Positions 26,745-39,959 of a stretch of DNA of 42,684 nucleotides are shown here, piece after piece. The notes beneath the pieces were generated by a model that was given only the letters and a program-made list of their open reading frames with translations, was not told the DNA's origin and did no database searches. The DNA comes from Thermomicrobiales bacterium (GTDB lineage Bacteria > Chloroflexota > Chloroflexia > Thermomicrobiales > CADCWN01): contig JAUJMV010000011.1 of assembly GCA_030446685.1 (NCBI GenBank), positions 203,267 through 245,950 on the forward strand. Reading direction: 5' to 3'. The translations under genes and the position numbers were made by a program. Within the stretch, counting starts at the first letter, position 1, and the number at the start of each line of letters is the position of its first letter.

Positions 26745-28125
26745 CGCGCGAAGAATCCGCCGTTTGGTAGCTGCCCGGTCAAGGATGCCGTATCCTTTCG
26801 TCGCGGTTTAATCCGCAATAATGCCTGGCCTGCGCACGCGCATTGTCGCCTGGCGTGCGACGTTCGGATCTTAAAGTCTCCCCTGCACGACAAGTAGAGG
26901 CGCCCTGAGGCTGGGCTCCACGAGGCCGCTCGTGGGGCTACGCCGTGGGGCGCAGCCGCGTCAGCCCCAGCGGCGTCAGGATCAGGAGCAGCGCTGGCTG
27001 GTGATTTAACGCCCCGGTACTCGGTCGCCAGCAGTCCGATGCCGCGCGGATGCGGTCGTTCCCAGGCCCGCCGTCCCTGATCGTCAGTTCGAGTCCAGGA
27101 AGGCCGCGGTGAATGATGTGACGAACCCTGCCGCACGAAGAACTGGATCCGGGCCGTTGATCTGGTCGGCCATTGCCGCGGACGCGGATTTATCGCGCCG
27201 GTTCCGTACACTGAATCCGATCCAGCCGCAACATCGCCAGCGAGCTGTACGGCGACGCTGCGCAGTGGCAGGCCCCAGAGCGGGGAGAAGGCGACGCTCC
27301 GGGCGGGGATTTACCGACGTTGCCAGCGCCATTGCCGTGGCTGGCGCGAGCCTCGGCGGCATCAAGACACGCTGCTCAGGCGCGAGCGGGACGAGGTTGC
27401 CCGGTACGGCCGGCAGCGGCGTTCTCCGGTTGTCGAGTGATATCGCCAGCCTGGCACGTCGATGACGATCACCCGTCGAACGGGATGAACGGCCCGATGC
27501 TGCGTCCGGGTCGTCGATCGCCAGTGGATCGCCGTTCGCCAGCGGCCAGACGCCGAGGCTGCGGGTCGCGGCCGGATTGCCGCCGCCGTCCGGGAACCAC
27601 GACGGCACCACGTCGCCGTCCCGAAGCCAGATCCGGGTGATCCGCGCCCTTCGATTGCTGGTCGTCTGCTGCCCGGCCGGGTGGCGATTCTGCGGCTGTA
27701 GAGGACCTATGCGCCGGTCGGGCCGGAGCGCCGGCCGCCGCCGTCGGCCAGCGCCAGGGGGCGCCAGCCCCGTCCCAGATCGTGGCGGTAGACAGGTCGG
27801 CTGATCTCGCCCCGGTCGCCGCGTCGGTGTTGGCGCCGGAGACAGCCATGCCGTTCGGCCTGCTGCCCTGCAGGAAGTAGCGGAGTCATCGCCGTGGCGT
27901 CCAGGTCCACTGCAGAGGTCGCGCTCGTTGTTCAACTGGCGTCAGGTAGCGCCAAGGCCCAGGGGAGACAGCACCGTACTGTTCGGCTTCGGGTCAGCTC
28001 GGCGTCGCCGCCCTGTCGGTCGGCGATGGCATCGGCATACGGATCAGTTCGTCCAGACGACAGCCGCGCTGAGTATTCCGTCTGTTCCACCCCGGCAGCG
28101 ACAGTAGCGCCGGAACATACCTTTA
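26745..28125 (-). pseudogene. S9 peptidase, degraded inverted copy
   Basis: The minus strand retains VPSWFPDG, RSLGVWPLA, RRTPLPAVPGNLVPLAP and DQINGPDPVLRAAGF in the order of the intact protein, with frame changes between them. Much of the catalytic domain (equivalent to about 24.88-25.30 kb) is missing or replaced near 26.85-27.00. It is not a functional gene. Confidence 0.85.
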
Positions 28126-28259
28126 AATGAATGTTTTGTTCACAACGTCGACAACGTCAATCGCCACTTCCGGCAAAGTCCAGTAGCGCCAGACGGTCGT
28201 CAAAAGACGTCTGACGTTCGACGTTCAGACGTCTGACCGACCTTCGACCTGACCCTGCC

Positions 28260-28880
28260 TGCAGATGCGGATGAACTGGCTGCGCTGACCCCGCCGACTT
28301 CCAGCGCCGTCGATCCCGACAGTGGGTCGATTTACCCCGGCGATGTTACGCCGGGTGCGACGCCGCCGCAGCGTACTGGATGCGGATCTGCGCCGAGCGC
28401 GCCGTTGCGTCGCCAGTGACCAGCGCTGATACTACCGCCCGGCCCTGCCGCTGCGGCAGCCCGCTGCTGATCGCCTGCATTGCAGACGATACCCGCCACA
28501 GGAACGCCGAGCTGGACTGTCGCGTTGAGCGCGACAAAATGCGCTTCGCGCAGCTCGCCGACGCAGACGATCGGCGGTATTCGCATGCCTCTTTACGAGC
28601 CGTCGATCTCCGAAGAGGTGGCGCCGGAGGCCCGACGATCACGGGCGCTGCATTGAGCACGCCGCCGAGGATCGCCGGTGAAGGCGCGCTGGTCGACAAG
28701 GCAGCAGGTCTTGCGCTCCCGAAGCTGGCCGCCCGACCCAGGTACCGGCCGAGAAGAGCCAGAGGAACGGGTAGAGGACGACGTCGTGTTGTCGTTTCCC
28801 GCAACCCAGTTCATCGACAACTCCTCGACCAGATCCATTGCCGTCGCATCGCCCGTTCCAGTTCGACGACGACGGTCAGA
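28260..28880 (-). pseudogene. triosephosphate isomerase, degraded inverted copy
   Basis: Recognisable blocks on the minus strand are [16 protein letters not shown] and PPIVCVGELRE, in three frames. The active-site histidine and glutamate blocks are not intact. Confidence 0.85.
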
Positions 28881-29089
28881 TATACCACTCACGCAGGGCT
28901 GAAGGCCGGAGTGCCGAGTGTCTTCCAGGCAATAGCCCGTGTTCCCACTCCGCCACAATTGTTTCACCCAGCACTCAGCACACCACGTCCACGCCGCGAT
29001 ATCTGTATCCTCCCACGGATCGCCGGTCGAGGATGCGGGATGCGGTCGGTGATACCGGCCCAGTTGCCGTGATCGAGTCACTTCGCCGA

Positions 29090-29940
29090 CGATCTTCCGA
29101 ATGCGCCGGAGCTGCGATCGCCCGAGGTATGCCCCTTCCGGTGAAGGGCGCGACCCGAAGGATGCCCATCAAGCCAGTTCCAGACGATTGCCGTGGTAGT
29201 GCGCGATTGCGCGCGGGCCGATGTCGGACGTTCGGAGTCGGCGATGCAGCTGACCGCGGCGCAGTTCGCCGTCAGGCGCTGGCGCGACGATCTCGCCTGA
29301 ATGAGGGCGCAGCAGGTCGCGCTGTCGGTCTTTGTCAGGTTCGCCAGCGACGTACGATGGCGTCTCCGCGCGACGAGGAACGTGTTCGCCAGCGTCGCCG
29401 ATCGCTTGCGTCGAGCAGGTTCTTCGATCACCCTGATCCAGTTCGGATATCTTCGTCCCGCCGATAAACATGACGATGCCGACAACACGCTTCCAGCCGA
29501 GCAGCGTCAGCCGTAAGTGCGGGCGGATCTCCTCCGCGGAAAGGTTGCAGCGCCAGGCTGACGCGTCGTTGACGAAGATATCGCCCAGCGCCATAGGCGC
29601 AATCTTCGGCGTCACCTGCCTTCTCGGGTGGAGCTGGTGTGTTTCCAGCAGAGCCAACACCGGTGCCACGGCGGCCCGGCCCATGACGGTCGGCAGCAGC
29701 GTTGACCTGGTCGCCGAGGTCACCGGTGAGGATCGCGCCGACGGTATCGACCTGGCCTCGGTTGCCCCAGGTGCATTATCGCGACCGCGTTCCCCGTTCA
29801 AACAGCGCCTGATGTCGGTGATATTGCCCGGATGCGCGTACTGTTGCCGATGCGCTGGCACGTTGAAATCGTGGATCACGCAGCTCATGGCGCGCTTCAG
29901 CGTTGCCGATGTCGCGAATCGCCCGCTTCGCCATGCTCCC
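29090..29940 (-). pseudogene. phosphoglycerate kinase, degraded inverted copy
   Basis: Minus-strand blocks include DFNVPAHRQ, ALGDIFVNDAS, IGGTKISELDQGD and SDIGPRAIAHY, in the order of pgk but with frame changes and about a quarter of the length missing. Confidence 0.85.
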
Positions 29941-30367
29941 ACTCATCATCAGCGCCGTCCACCGTTTTATGGTTGCGGCGACCAGGCTCATCTGCCATAT
30001 ACGCTGACCGCAAGGCGGCGCCGCGCCGGGTAGCGCCCTGCCGGTTTGCCGCTTGTGCGATTGCAGGCAGGTAGATGGCAGCGCGGGCGCGATCCGGTTA
30101 AGTGCCTGCCGCGGGTAATGCGCAAATTGCCCACAGGGTGAGCGTGCCTGCGACGAACTGACGAATGCGGCGGGGCTGTTCGGCATGACTGCAATGGTCA
30201 GCGCGGGTTCGCGAGTTGCGCTTCCGCCTGTTCCGGCATGCGTTCAGCGTCAAGGCCTGCTTCAGCGCGCGGCATTTCAGTTATCGGCAGCGCGGCAGCT
30301 TAATCCTGAAAGAATACGGCAAACTTTCAGCATCGGCATTTTCAGTGCGTCGCGAGCGAGGCGTTTT

Positions 30368-31352
30368 ACCGCCCGTAGGTTACCGTGAAGATGATGAGCT
30401 GCTGGTCGGGCGTCGGGTTGAATGCCGCCGCAGGGTGATCAGGTTGAGGCTTGCGTCACCGGCCAGCGCCTCCTCCGGCCGGGACAAGGTCGACGAAGTA
30501 CACGTTGGTCGGTCACCACGATCACCCGGCCGCCGGGCGCGAGGCCAGGTCAGCCGAAGACGACCTTCGTTCCTGGAGGCGGCGCGCTGTCGTAATGTCG
30601 ATATTCGCCGGGTGCGCACCCCGCTGGCCGGGGCGGCGCGAGGCCGGGCGAGGCACATCGGCGGTGCAGTTCTGTGTCCTCCATGTTCCTGGCCGACGCG
30701 GCGCGTTCATCGTAGACGCAACGGACGTTGTCCTGGCGGCGGCTGGCGACAGGCGCGGTAGGCTCGCGGGTCAGCCGCGGCGGGTGTCGGCGTCGCCGGT
30801 GGGGCGTCGGCCTGGGGGCGGATGGGATCGGCGCCCCGGATCACCTACTGGGTCGGCGTGGCGACCCGATGGCCGGGCCCGATCGCGGCGGCGGGCCTCG
30901 CCGGCCGGGATCCCGCTGTCTCATCGGCGTCGCGTCGCCGTCGGCCTGGCGACGACGGCAGTGGCGGTCGGGAGCACGGTGGGGGCCGCTGCGGGGCGAG
31001 CCGTCGGGGTTGCGGTCGTCACGGCGGGAGCAGGCGGGGCGTCGGGGTCGCGACGGCGGCGGCGACGGGTGGGGGGCGGGTCGCGGTAGGCGGCGGCCCG
31101 CGGCGTCAGGGTCGGGGACGCCGTGGGCGCGCGGCGGGTGCAGGGGGTGCCCGGCGCCGGCCACAGTCCGGCCCGGCGTCACAGCTCGCCCGCCTACCCG
31201 CTGCCGGCCGTCGTCGGCGTGACGAGCGGGGTGCAGGCGACGGTTACGTGGTGGTGCGGGGCGGGCGCGGAGCGCGTGCGCCGCCCCGGCGAAGATCGTG
31301 ACGCTGATCGCGAGGACGGCGACGGGCAGCGCGCGGCGGTAATCCATCACAT
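30368..31352 (-). pseudogene. sortase, degraded inverted copy
   Basis: The start region reads MDYRRALPVAVLAISVTIFA on the minus strand (near 31.33 kb), the Thr/Pro linker follows in broken frames, and the end matches the catalytic Cys/Arg region near 30.37-30.46. The Gly/Ser repeat protein remnant lies beside it at 30.20-30.36 on the plus strand. Confidence 0.85.
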
Positions 31353-33714
31353 CCCTTCGCGACGACTCGTGACGGCCGGAACCCGCTTCACCAGGTCGGT
31401 CGCGTCGGACAGGGACTATTTCCCCGCGTTGCCGGGGAGTATACCGCAAACTCGGCCCCGTCAGTAGGCGCCGGCGCGGAGAGCGAGTTCGCGCGGGTCG
31501 GCGGGTGGTTGGGTAGCGCCCTGGCCGCTCGCGATGCCGTCGTCCTCCTCTACCCGCCGCTCGCCTACCTGCTTCGTGCGACGTCATCGCGCGTGGGTCA
31601 GCCCAGGTTGCCGGTCTACGCGCGCCAGCAGGAAGACGGCGGACGTCCCTGCGTCGGTCGCGGCGCGGACAGGGTGTAGACTGCGAGCGCAGGTAGAGCA
31701 GGCGGCGAAACTGCCAGTAGAGGACGAAGGTCAGCACCGCCACCGTCCGGTCGTCGGGCGGGCGAGCGGCAACTCGTCCGTCGTTTCGTCACCGCGTCGC
31801 GGCATCCCTGGGCGCACCCGGCGCGGGCTGCTGAGCGGGACGAGGCTGGTGCCGGTGACGGCGCTCTGGCTGACCCGGTTCGTCCTCTTCATCCGGCTGG
31901 CGACACCGTCTGGGCGCTGGTCGCCCGGCGCTGCTGGCGACGACTTTCGTCTGGCTGGGGCTGGCGGGGTCGGCGCGGGAACCGCGCTGCGGCGACGCTC
32001 TCCGACCGCGCTGGCGGATCACGCCACCGGCGCGCTCTACACCCTGCCGGTCGGCTGAACGCCCTGCAACAGGTGGCGCGGACCGACTGGCCGCTGCTGC
32101 TGGCCGGGGCGGTGGTGCTGACCGCGCTGATCGTCGCTGCCCTGCTGGCGCAGCGCGTGGTCCGAGACCGGTTCGGTGACGCCACGCGCGAGACCGGAAG
32201 GCGCTCGCACGAGGCGGGTGGGCGGGTCGGCGGGTAGAGGAGGACGACGGCATCGCGAGCGGCCCCTGGCCGACGCCCAGCTACCCAACCACCCGCCGAC
32301 CTCGCGCTCCACCCGCCGACCCGCACCGCCCGCCGCCTCGGAACGCCAACGGCGGGCCGGCGCCCTGCCCGAGCGGGGCCGGTTGCGGACTCCCCCGCAA
32401 CGCAGGGAGGCTGTCCCAGTGGCGGGTTCCGGCCGTCACGAGTCGTCGCGAAGGATGTGAGATCGTCGCCGTCCTCGCGATCGGGGATTCGCCGGGGCGG
32501 CCGCGACAGCGCCCGCGCCCCTCGGCACGCCGAGACCGTGACCGGGCTGGCGGTCGACGGCTGCGGCGCGGCGGACGGCCGGCCACCACCGCGCGGGCGA
32601 GCGTGACGCCGGGCCGGACCCGCCGGGGGGCACCTCCCACGGCCCGACCCGCCACGCCCACGGCGTCCCCCGCCACCGACGGCGGCGGCGACGTCGCCGC
32701 CGCCGTCGCGACCCTGACGCCCCGCCCGATCGTGTCCGCCGTGGCGAGCCGTGACGACCGCAACCCCGGGGGCAGCGACCCCCACCGGGACCGGGCGCAA
32801 GCACGGCCGTGACGTCGCCGGAGGAACGATGCGGATGAGATCCCGGCCGGCACGATGGCCGGTCGCATGCGGCCGTCGAGCCATCCTGTCTGGTAGGCGG
32901 CGAGTGATCCGACCCCGGCGCCGATCCCATCCGCCCCCAGGCCGACGCCCCACCGGCGACGCCGACACCCGCGCCGCGGCGGCCCACCGCACCGGTGCTC
33001 CCCCGGTCGCCGCCCGCCACCGGGCAACGTCGGAGCGCCGGCCGGATCGTCATCCCGCGTCCTGGACGCGCCGGTCGGAAGGTGGCGGGGTCGAGGAGGA
33101 CCGGCAACGCGGCAATCGCCGGGCATTACGATCGGGACGAAGGTCGTCTTCGGCGACCTCGACCTCGCGTCCGGCGACGAGGTGATCGTGGTGACCGCCG
33201 ACAACGTGGGCGGCGCGGGCGACGCGGCCTTCTTCCGGCCGAGGAGGCGCCGCTGGCCGACATCTTCGCCCGGCCGACACCCCCAACCTCAACCTGATCA
33301 CCTGCGGCGGGGCGTTCAACCCCGACACCCAGAGCTACGACCAGCGGCTCATCGTCGACCTACGCCGGGCGTCGGCAGCGCGCGCGAGGCGCGCCGGCCC
33401 CGCCGATCTGCAGGATGGCGCCGCCGGCGCCCCGATGCCGATCGTGGCCGGCGGGATGCCGACTCAGGATCTTCCTCGGCCTCGCGCAGGGCGGCGGCGA
33501 GGGGTCGGCGTCCTCCGGCCTGCGCCGGCAGCGGCGATCACGGGCCGCCCTTTCCAAGTGTGGGCGCCGGGGAAGCCCCGATCGCGCCGCGCTACCGTCG
33601 CACGCGCCGCGATCGCGCAAGCGGTTTAACGCGACCCGCGTCGGCATACGCCTTGACGGTGAATCCGGCAGGAGTTGGGCACGATCCGGCGCAGCGAGTG
33701 TGATAGAGCGGGGA

Positions 33715-36660
<2,946 letters not shown>

Positions 36661-36928
36661 AGCTCACCCACCCCCCCAGCCCTCCCTCCAACTCATCGCG
36701 GCGGGGCCGCCGCGTCCGGCGTACACGGCGCGGGGGCTGCTTACAGCAGGTCGGGCGTGCGCGCCCGGATATGCGCGCGAGCGGGCGGCTCGTCGATGCC
36801 CGCCGCCCGAGAACCCAACTGGGAACGGTTGCCGACGGGCGGCGACGGCGATGATTGTCAATGGATGCGCTATAACGATCATGTATCTCCCGGCATGCCG
36901 GCGAACCGCGATGGCGCGGCGGTAGACG

Positions 36929-38606
36929 ATGCTACCGGCGGGGGCGGGGCCGCACCGGGGGCGCTGGCGGACGGTGCTGCCCTCCGCCGTGTGGGCGGGC
37001 GGGCGGTGCCGGATCGACCGCCGGTCGCTCCTCGACGCCGGCCCGGCCCTGCTGCTGCTGGCGGTGATCCTCGGCGTCGCGACCGTCTACGTCGCGGGAG
37101 CGGAGTTCTTCAAGTCCCCCCGCGCGGCCTGGCGGATGATCACCGGATCGCTGCGGAGCGAGTACAACGCCCCTCACACCATCCCTTCGCTGCTCCTCGC
37201 GAGTCGCCGCTTCTCCCAGCGCTCGGCGCGCGGCTGCTCCCCGGCGGACGGCGGGCACGCGGGTTCTGGCTGATCACTGCGGAGGCGGCGGATCCCGACA
37301 GCTGGTCGCCCTTGAACCAGCTATGCTGGCGATCGTCCGGCGGCATTTCGCCTACGCCGCCTGCGCCTTCCTGGCCGCCCTGGCGCTGCTGCGCGACCAC
37401 CCAGCGGCTCCGGTCACGATCCTGGTCGGCGGGTGGCGGTACGCGCTCCACGCCTCCTATCTCCACCCCCCGGCCGATGCCGGCCTGGGCGGCGATGGCA
37501 AGCCGGGTTCACCCGGCTGATTCGTCGCCACGCGCGGCGCGGTGCGGCATCTGTCGTCGGGGCGAGCGGCGGGCTGGCGGTGCTGACCTGGGTGCTGGTC
37601 GTGCGCCAGGTCGATCCCCACTACACCTTGCACTTCACGCCGCTGGTCGTGCTCGGCTTGCGGTTGCCGTTTCGAGGGCACGACTGGTCGCCTACGGCGC
37701 TCGCGCCCGGCCTGCTGGGCGGCTGGGCGGGCGCCAACTTGGCGCTGTGGGCGGGCTCCCCTCTTCGCCGCGCCGGCCCCGCCGCTGACGCGCCCCGACC
37801 GCGATGCGTCCGATCGGCGTGGCCCTGCGGCGGGCGCCGATCTGGCCGTCGCGGCCTCGTCGACGACGACGCCGGGCGACTCGCTGACCAGGGCGGAGCA
37901 GGCGCTGTCGGAGGCGGCCCTGCGCGGCCTACCCGCAGGCGTCGTAGTCGTCCGGGTGGTGATTGACCTGTTCGGCGCGGAGAGCGAGTTCGCCCGGGAC
38001 TTCGCCCCGCTCGGGCCGCGCTTCCGCTTCGCCGACGGCGCGGTCGCCATGGTCTACGCGCGCCAACGCGTGACGTCCCTGCCGGTCGCGGCGCGGACAC
38101 TGCGACGGATGCAGGCGGCGATCGGGGCGCGACCGGGCGGCCAGTCACCCTGGCTCGTGTTCGACCGCGGCATCCCCGCCGCGGTCGAGCGGGACGAGGG
38201 CGGGCAGGAGGCGGTGACCGCGCGGCCTGGGCCACGCGACGGCGCTCCGGCGACGACTTTCGTCTGGCTGGGGCCGGGGTCGCGGAACCGCGCTGCGGCG
38301 ACGCTCTCCACCGCGCCGGACCCACCGGCGCGGCCGTTGAACGTCCGGGGCCGGATTGCGTTCCGCGACCCCGGCTGCCAGGGGGTGACGTTCCGGTTCT
38401 CCCGGATCGATCGGGCGGGGGAACTGACGCCCCTCGGGGAGACGGTGCATCGGCCCGGGCAGCCGGAGGAGTTCCTGGTGACGCTGCCGAGGCGTCCCAG
38501 TGGCGGGTTCCTGTTCGAGATCGTGCGCCTGGCCGGGGACGACAGCGCCGCCCCCTGCACGCTGACCGTGACTGGGCTGGCGGTCGAGCGCGCGGACGGC
38601 CGGTAA
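36929..38606 (+). pseudogene. multi-spanning membrane protein with C-terminal soluble domain, frameshifted in its first 1 kb
   Basis: Continuation of the gene begun at 26,092. Hydrophobic segments appear in shifting frames: GPALLLLAVILGVATVYVAG (about 37.04-37.10), AYAACAFLAALALLRD (about 37.35), GGLAVLTWVLVV and LHFTPLVVLGLRLPF (37.57-37.68). From about 37,956 the frame is clean and encodes about 215 residues of a soluble, beta-rich domain (FGAESEFARDFAPLG, TFVWLGPGS, FRFSRIDRAGELTPLG) ending at 38,606. The architecture resembles an integral-membrane glycosyltransferase, but no family motif is decisive. The frame breaks cluster next to the disturbed region and vanish beyond it, as expected of poor consensus. 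Confidence 0.55.
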
Positions 38607-38622
38607 CCGCCGGGCGCCGGCC

Positions 38623-39228
38623 CTACCCGCCGGGGGGCCGGGCCAGGGCGGCGGCGACGTCGTCGAGGGTGAGGGCGCCGCCCGGGGGGCAGCCGGGCCG
38701 GGCGCGCAGGCGTTCGAGGAACTGCTGCACGATGCGGCCGGTCGCGCCCCAGATGTCGTAGGGGCCGTAACGGTAGACGAAGACGCGGCGGCGGACCCCG
38801 CGGATGGTCCAGTCCTCCTCGTGGAAGGTGGCGGGGTCGAGGAGGACCGGCAGCGGCGCCTCGATCGTCTCGGCGACCTCGAACGGGTCCGGGCGCAGGA
38901 CCGGCGGCGCGGGCAGCCGCCCGACGAACGGGTGGATCAGGATGCTGGTCACCACCGTCGCCACCGTCGGCAGCGCGCCGAGCGGGGTCACGGTGGCCGG
39001 CGGGATGCCGACCTCTTCCTCGGCCTCGCGCAGGGCGGCGGCGAGGGGGTCGGCGTCCTCCGGCTCGATCCGCCCGCCGGGGAAGCCGATCTCCCCCTTG
39101 TGCAGCCCGACCCGGTCGGTGCGCTTGATGAAGAGGAGTTGGGGCACGCCGGCGCGCTCGTAGAGGGGGAGCAGCACCGCGCTCTCGCGCAGGCTGGGCG
39201 GCGCGGGGCGGCCGGTCAGCGGGTCCAT
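38623..39228 (-). CDS. Nudix hydrolase, CoA pyrophosphatase (NudL/YeaB) type
   Basis: A 201-residue Nudix protein. The box reads GGRIEPEDADPLAAALREAE then EEVGI, with the metal-binding REAEEEVG core. It is preceded by the UPF0035-type lead RTDRVGLHKGEIGFPGG, which marks the CoA-diphosphatase group that cleaves CoA to phosphopantetheine and 3',5'-ADP. The ATG at 39226-39228 has GGAG five bases upstream; the frame stays open to 39,426 but without support. It is convergent with the membrane-protein gene (17-base gap) and divergent from secG. Confidence 0.88.
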   Translation of the reverse strand: MDPLTGRPAPPSLRESAVLLPLYERAGVPQLLFIKRTDRVGLHKGEIGFPGGRIEPEDADPLAAALREAEEEVGIPPATVTPLGALPTVATVVTSILIHPFVGRLPAPPVLRPDPFEVAETIEAPLPVLLDPATFHEEDWTIRGVRRRVFVYRYGPYDIWGATGRIVQQFLERLRARPGCPPGGALTLDDVAAALARPPGG

Positions 39229-39547
39229 CGGCACTCCGGATGGGACAACACCACAGCACCGGGCGCGCGGGGCGTGCGCGTTGCCCGGTTTCCGGCGCGG
39301 GCCGCGCCCCTGGGCGGGCGAGGACGGCGGCTCCGCCGGGCCATTATCGCAGGTTCCGCCAGCAAAGCGGGGGCGCCGGGTTGAAACCGGCCGGTCGCGG
39401 GTGGCGCGACCCACAGGCCCGATCACCGGACTGTGGGTCGCGCCGGTTCCAATCGGCGCCCCCCAAGCGTTGCCCGCGCGGGGGAAGAACAGTGCGAACG
39501 TACGCCCCTTTTTACCTTCCTTGGGTGGTGCATGCCGGGGAGGGCTG

Positions 39548-39556
39548 TGCTATACT
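39548..39556 (+). promoter_or_regulatory. extended -10 promoter of secG
   Basis: TGC-TATACT is an extended -10 element; no -35 is evident. Start would be about 60 bases before the secG GTG. Confidence 0.5.
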
Positions 39557-39622
39557 GTGCCGCACGAGACGCATCGCGATGGCCTGCCAACCGGCACTGC
39601 CGCTTCGAGGAGGTTGCGCACC

Positions 39623-39847
39623 GTGATTACCGTGCTGTTCATCGTCCAGGCGATCCTCGCGGTCGTCCTGACGCTGGCGATCCTGCTGCAGGTGAAGGGG
39701 CAGGGGTTCAGCGGGTCGTTCGGGGGGGATTCAGGCTCGATCTTCCGCACGCGCCGGGGGGTCGAGAAGCTGCTCTTCAACTGGACGATCGGCCTGGCGG
39801 TCGCCTTCATGGCGCTGTCGCTGATCACCAGCATCTTCGCAGAGTAG
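39623..39847 (+). CDS. secG: preprotein translocase subunit SecG
   Basis: A 74-residue membrane protein that stabilises the SecYE channel. It has two helices, ITVLFIVQAILAVVLTLAIL (2-21) and TIGLAVAFMALSLITSIF (about 54-71), joined by the conserved cytoplasmic loop LQVKGQGFSGSFGG then DSGSIFRTRRGVEK. The start is GTG at 39623, behind GAGGAGG. In many Chloroflexota and Firmicutes secG follows pgk-tpiA, which fits the wider gene order here once the disturbed region is removed. Confidence 0.92.
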   Translation: MITVLFIVQAILAVVLTLAILLQVKGQGFSGSFGGDSGSIFRTRRGVEKLLFNWTIGLAVAFMALSLITSIFAE

Positions 39848-39945
39848 CGAGTGCTGAGTGCTGAGTGCTGAGTAATGGGTGACGAAGAGGAACAGGGAGG
39901 TTCCAGCCTTCCCCTCCGCACTCGTTACTCAGCACTCAGCGCTGC
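39848..39945. repeat. heptamer-repeat hairpin after secG
   Basis: Three tandem GTGCTGA units directly after the secG stop are mirrored by complementary units (ACTCGTTACTCAGCACTCAGC, in part 39,920-39,941) across about 45 bases. Same design as the hairpin after pgk, and it ends before the next ribosome site. Confidence 0.65.
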
Positions 39946-39959
39946 TTAGGGGTGGCGGT

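Larger units (their letters stand above)
26300..31785 (-). repeat. degraded inverted copy of about 18.6-26.0 kb
   Basis: Read on the minus strand, this segment follows the genes between the sugar permease and the membrane-protein leader in reverse order: spacer and terminator (26.30-26.64), S9 peptidase end to start (26.75-28.12), heptamer hairpin (28.20-28.26), tpiA (28.26-28.88), pgk (29.09-29.94), Gly/Ser repeat protein (30.20-30.36), sortase (30.37-31.35) and permease 2 (31.62-31.78). About 7.4 kb is compressed into 5.5 kb by many small deletions, with frequent non-triplet indels and T/A-rich substitutions. No frame survives over a full gene. Confidence 0.9.
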
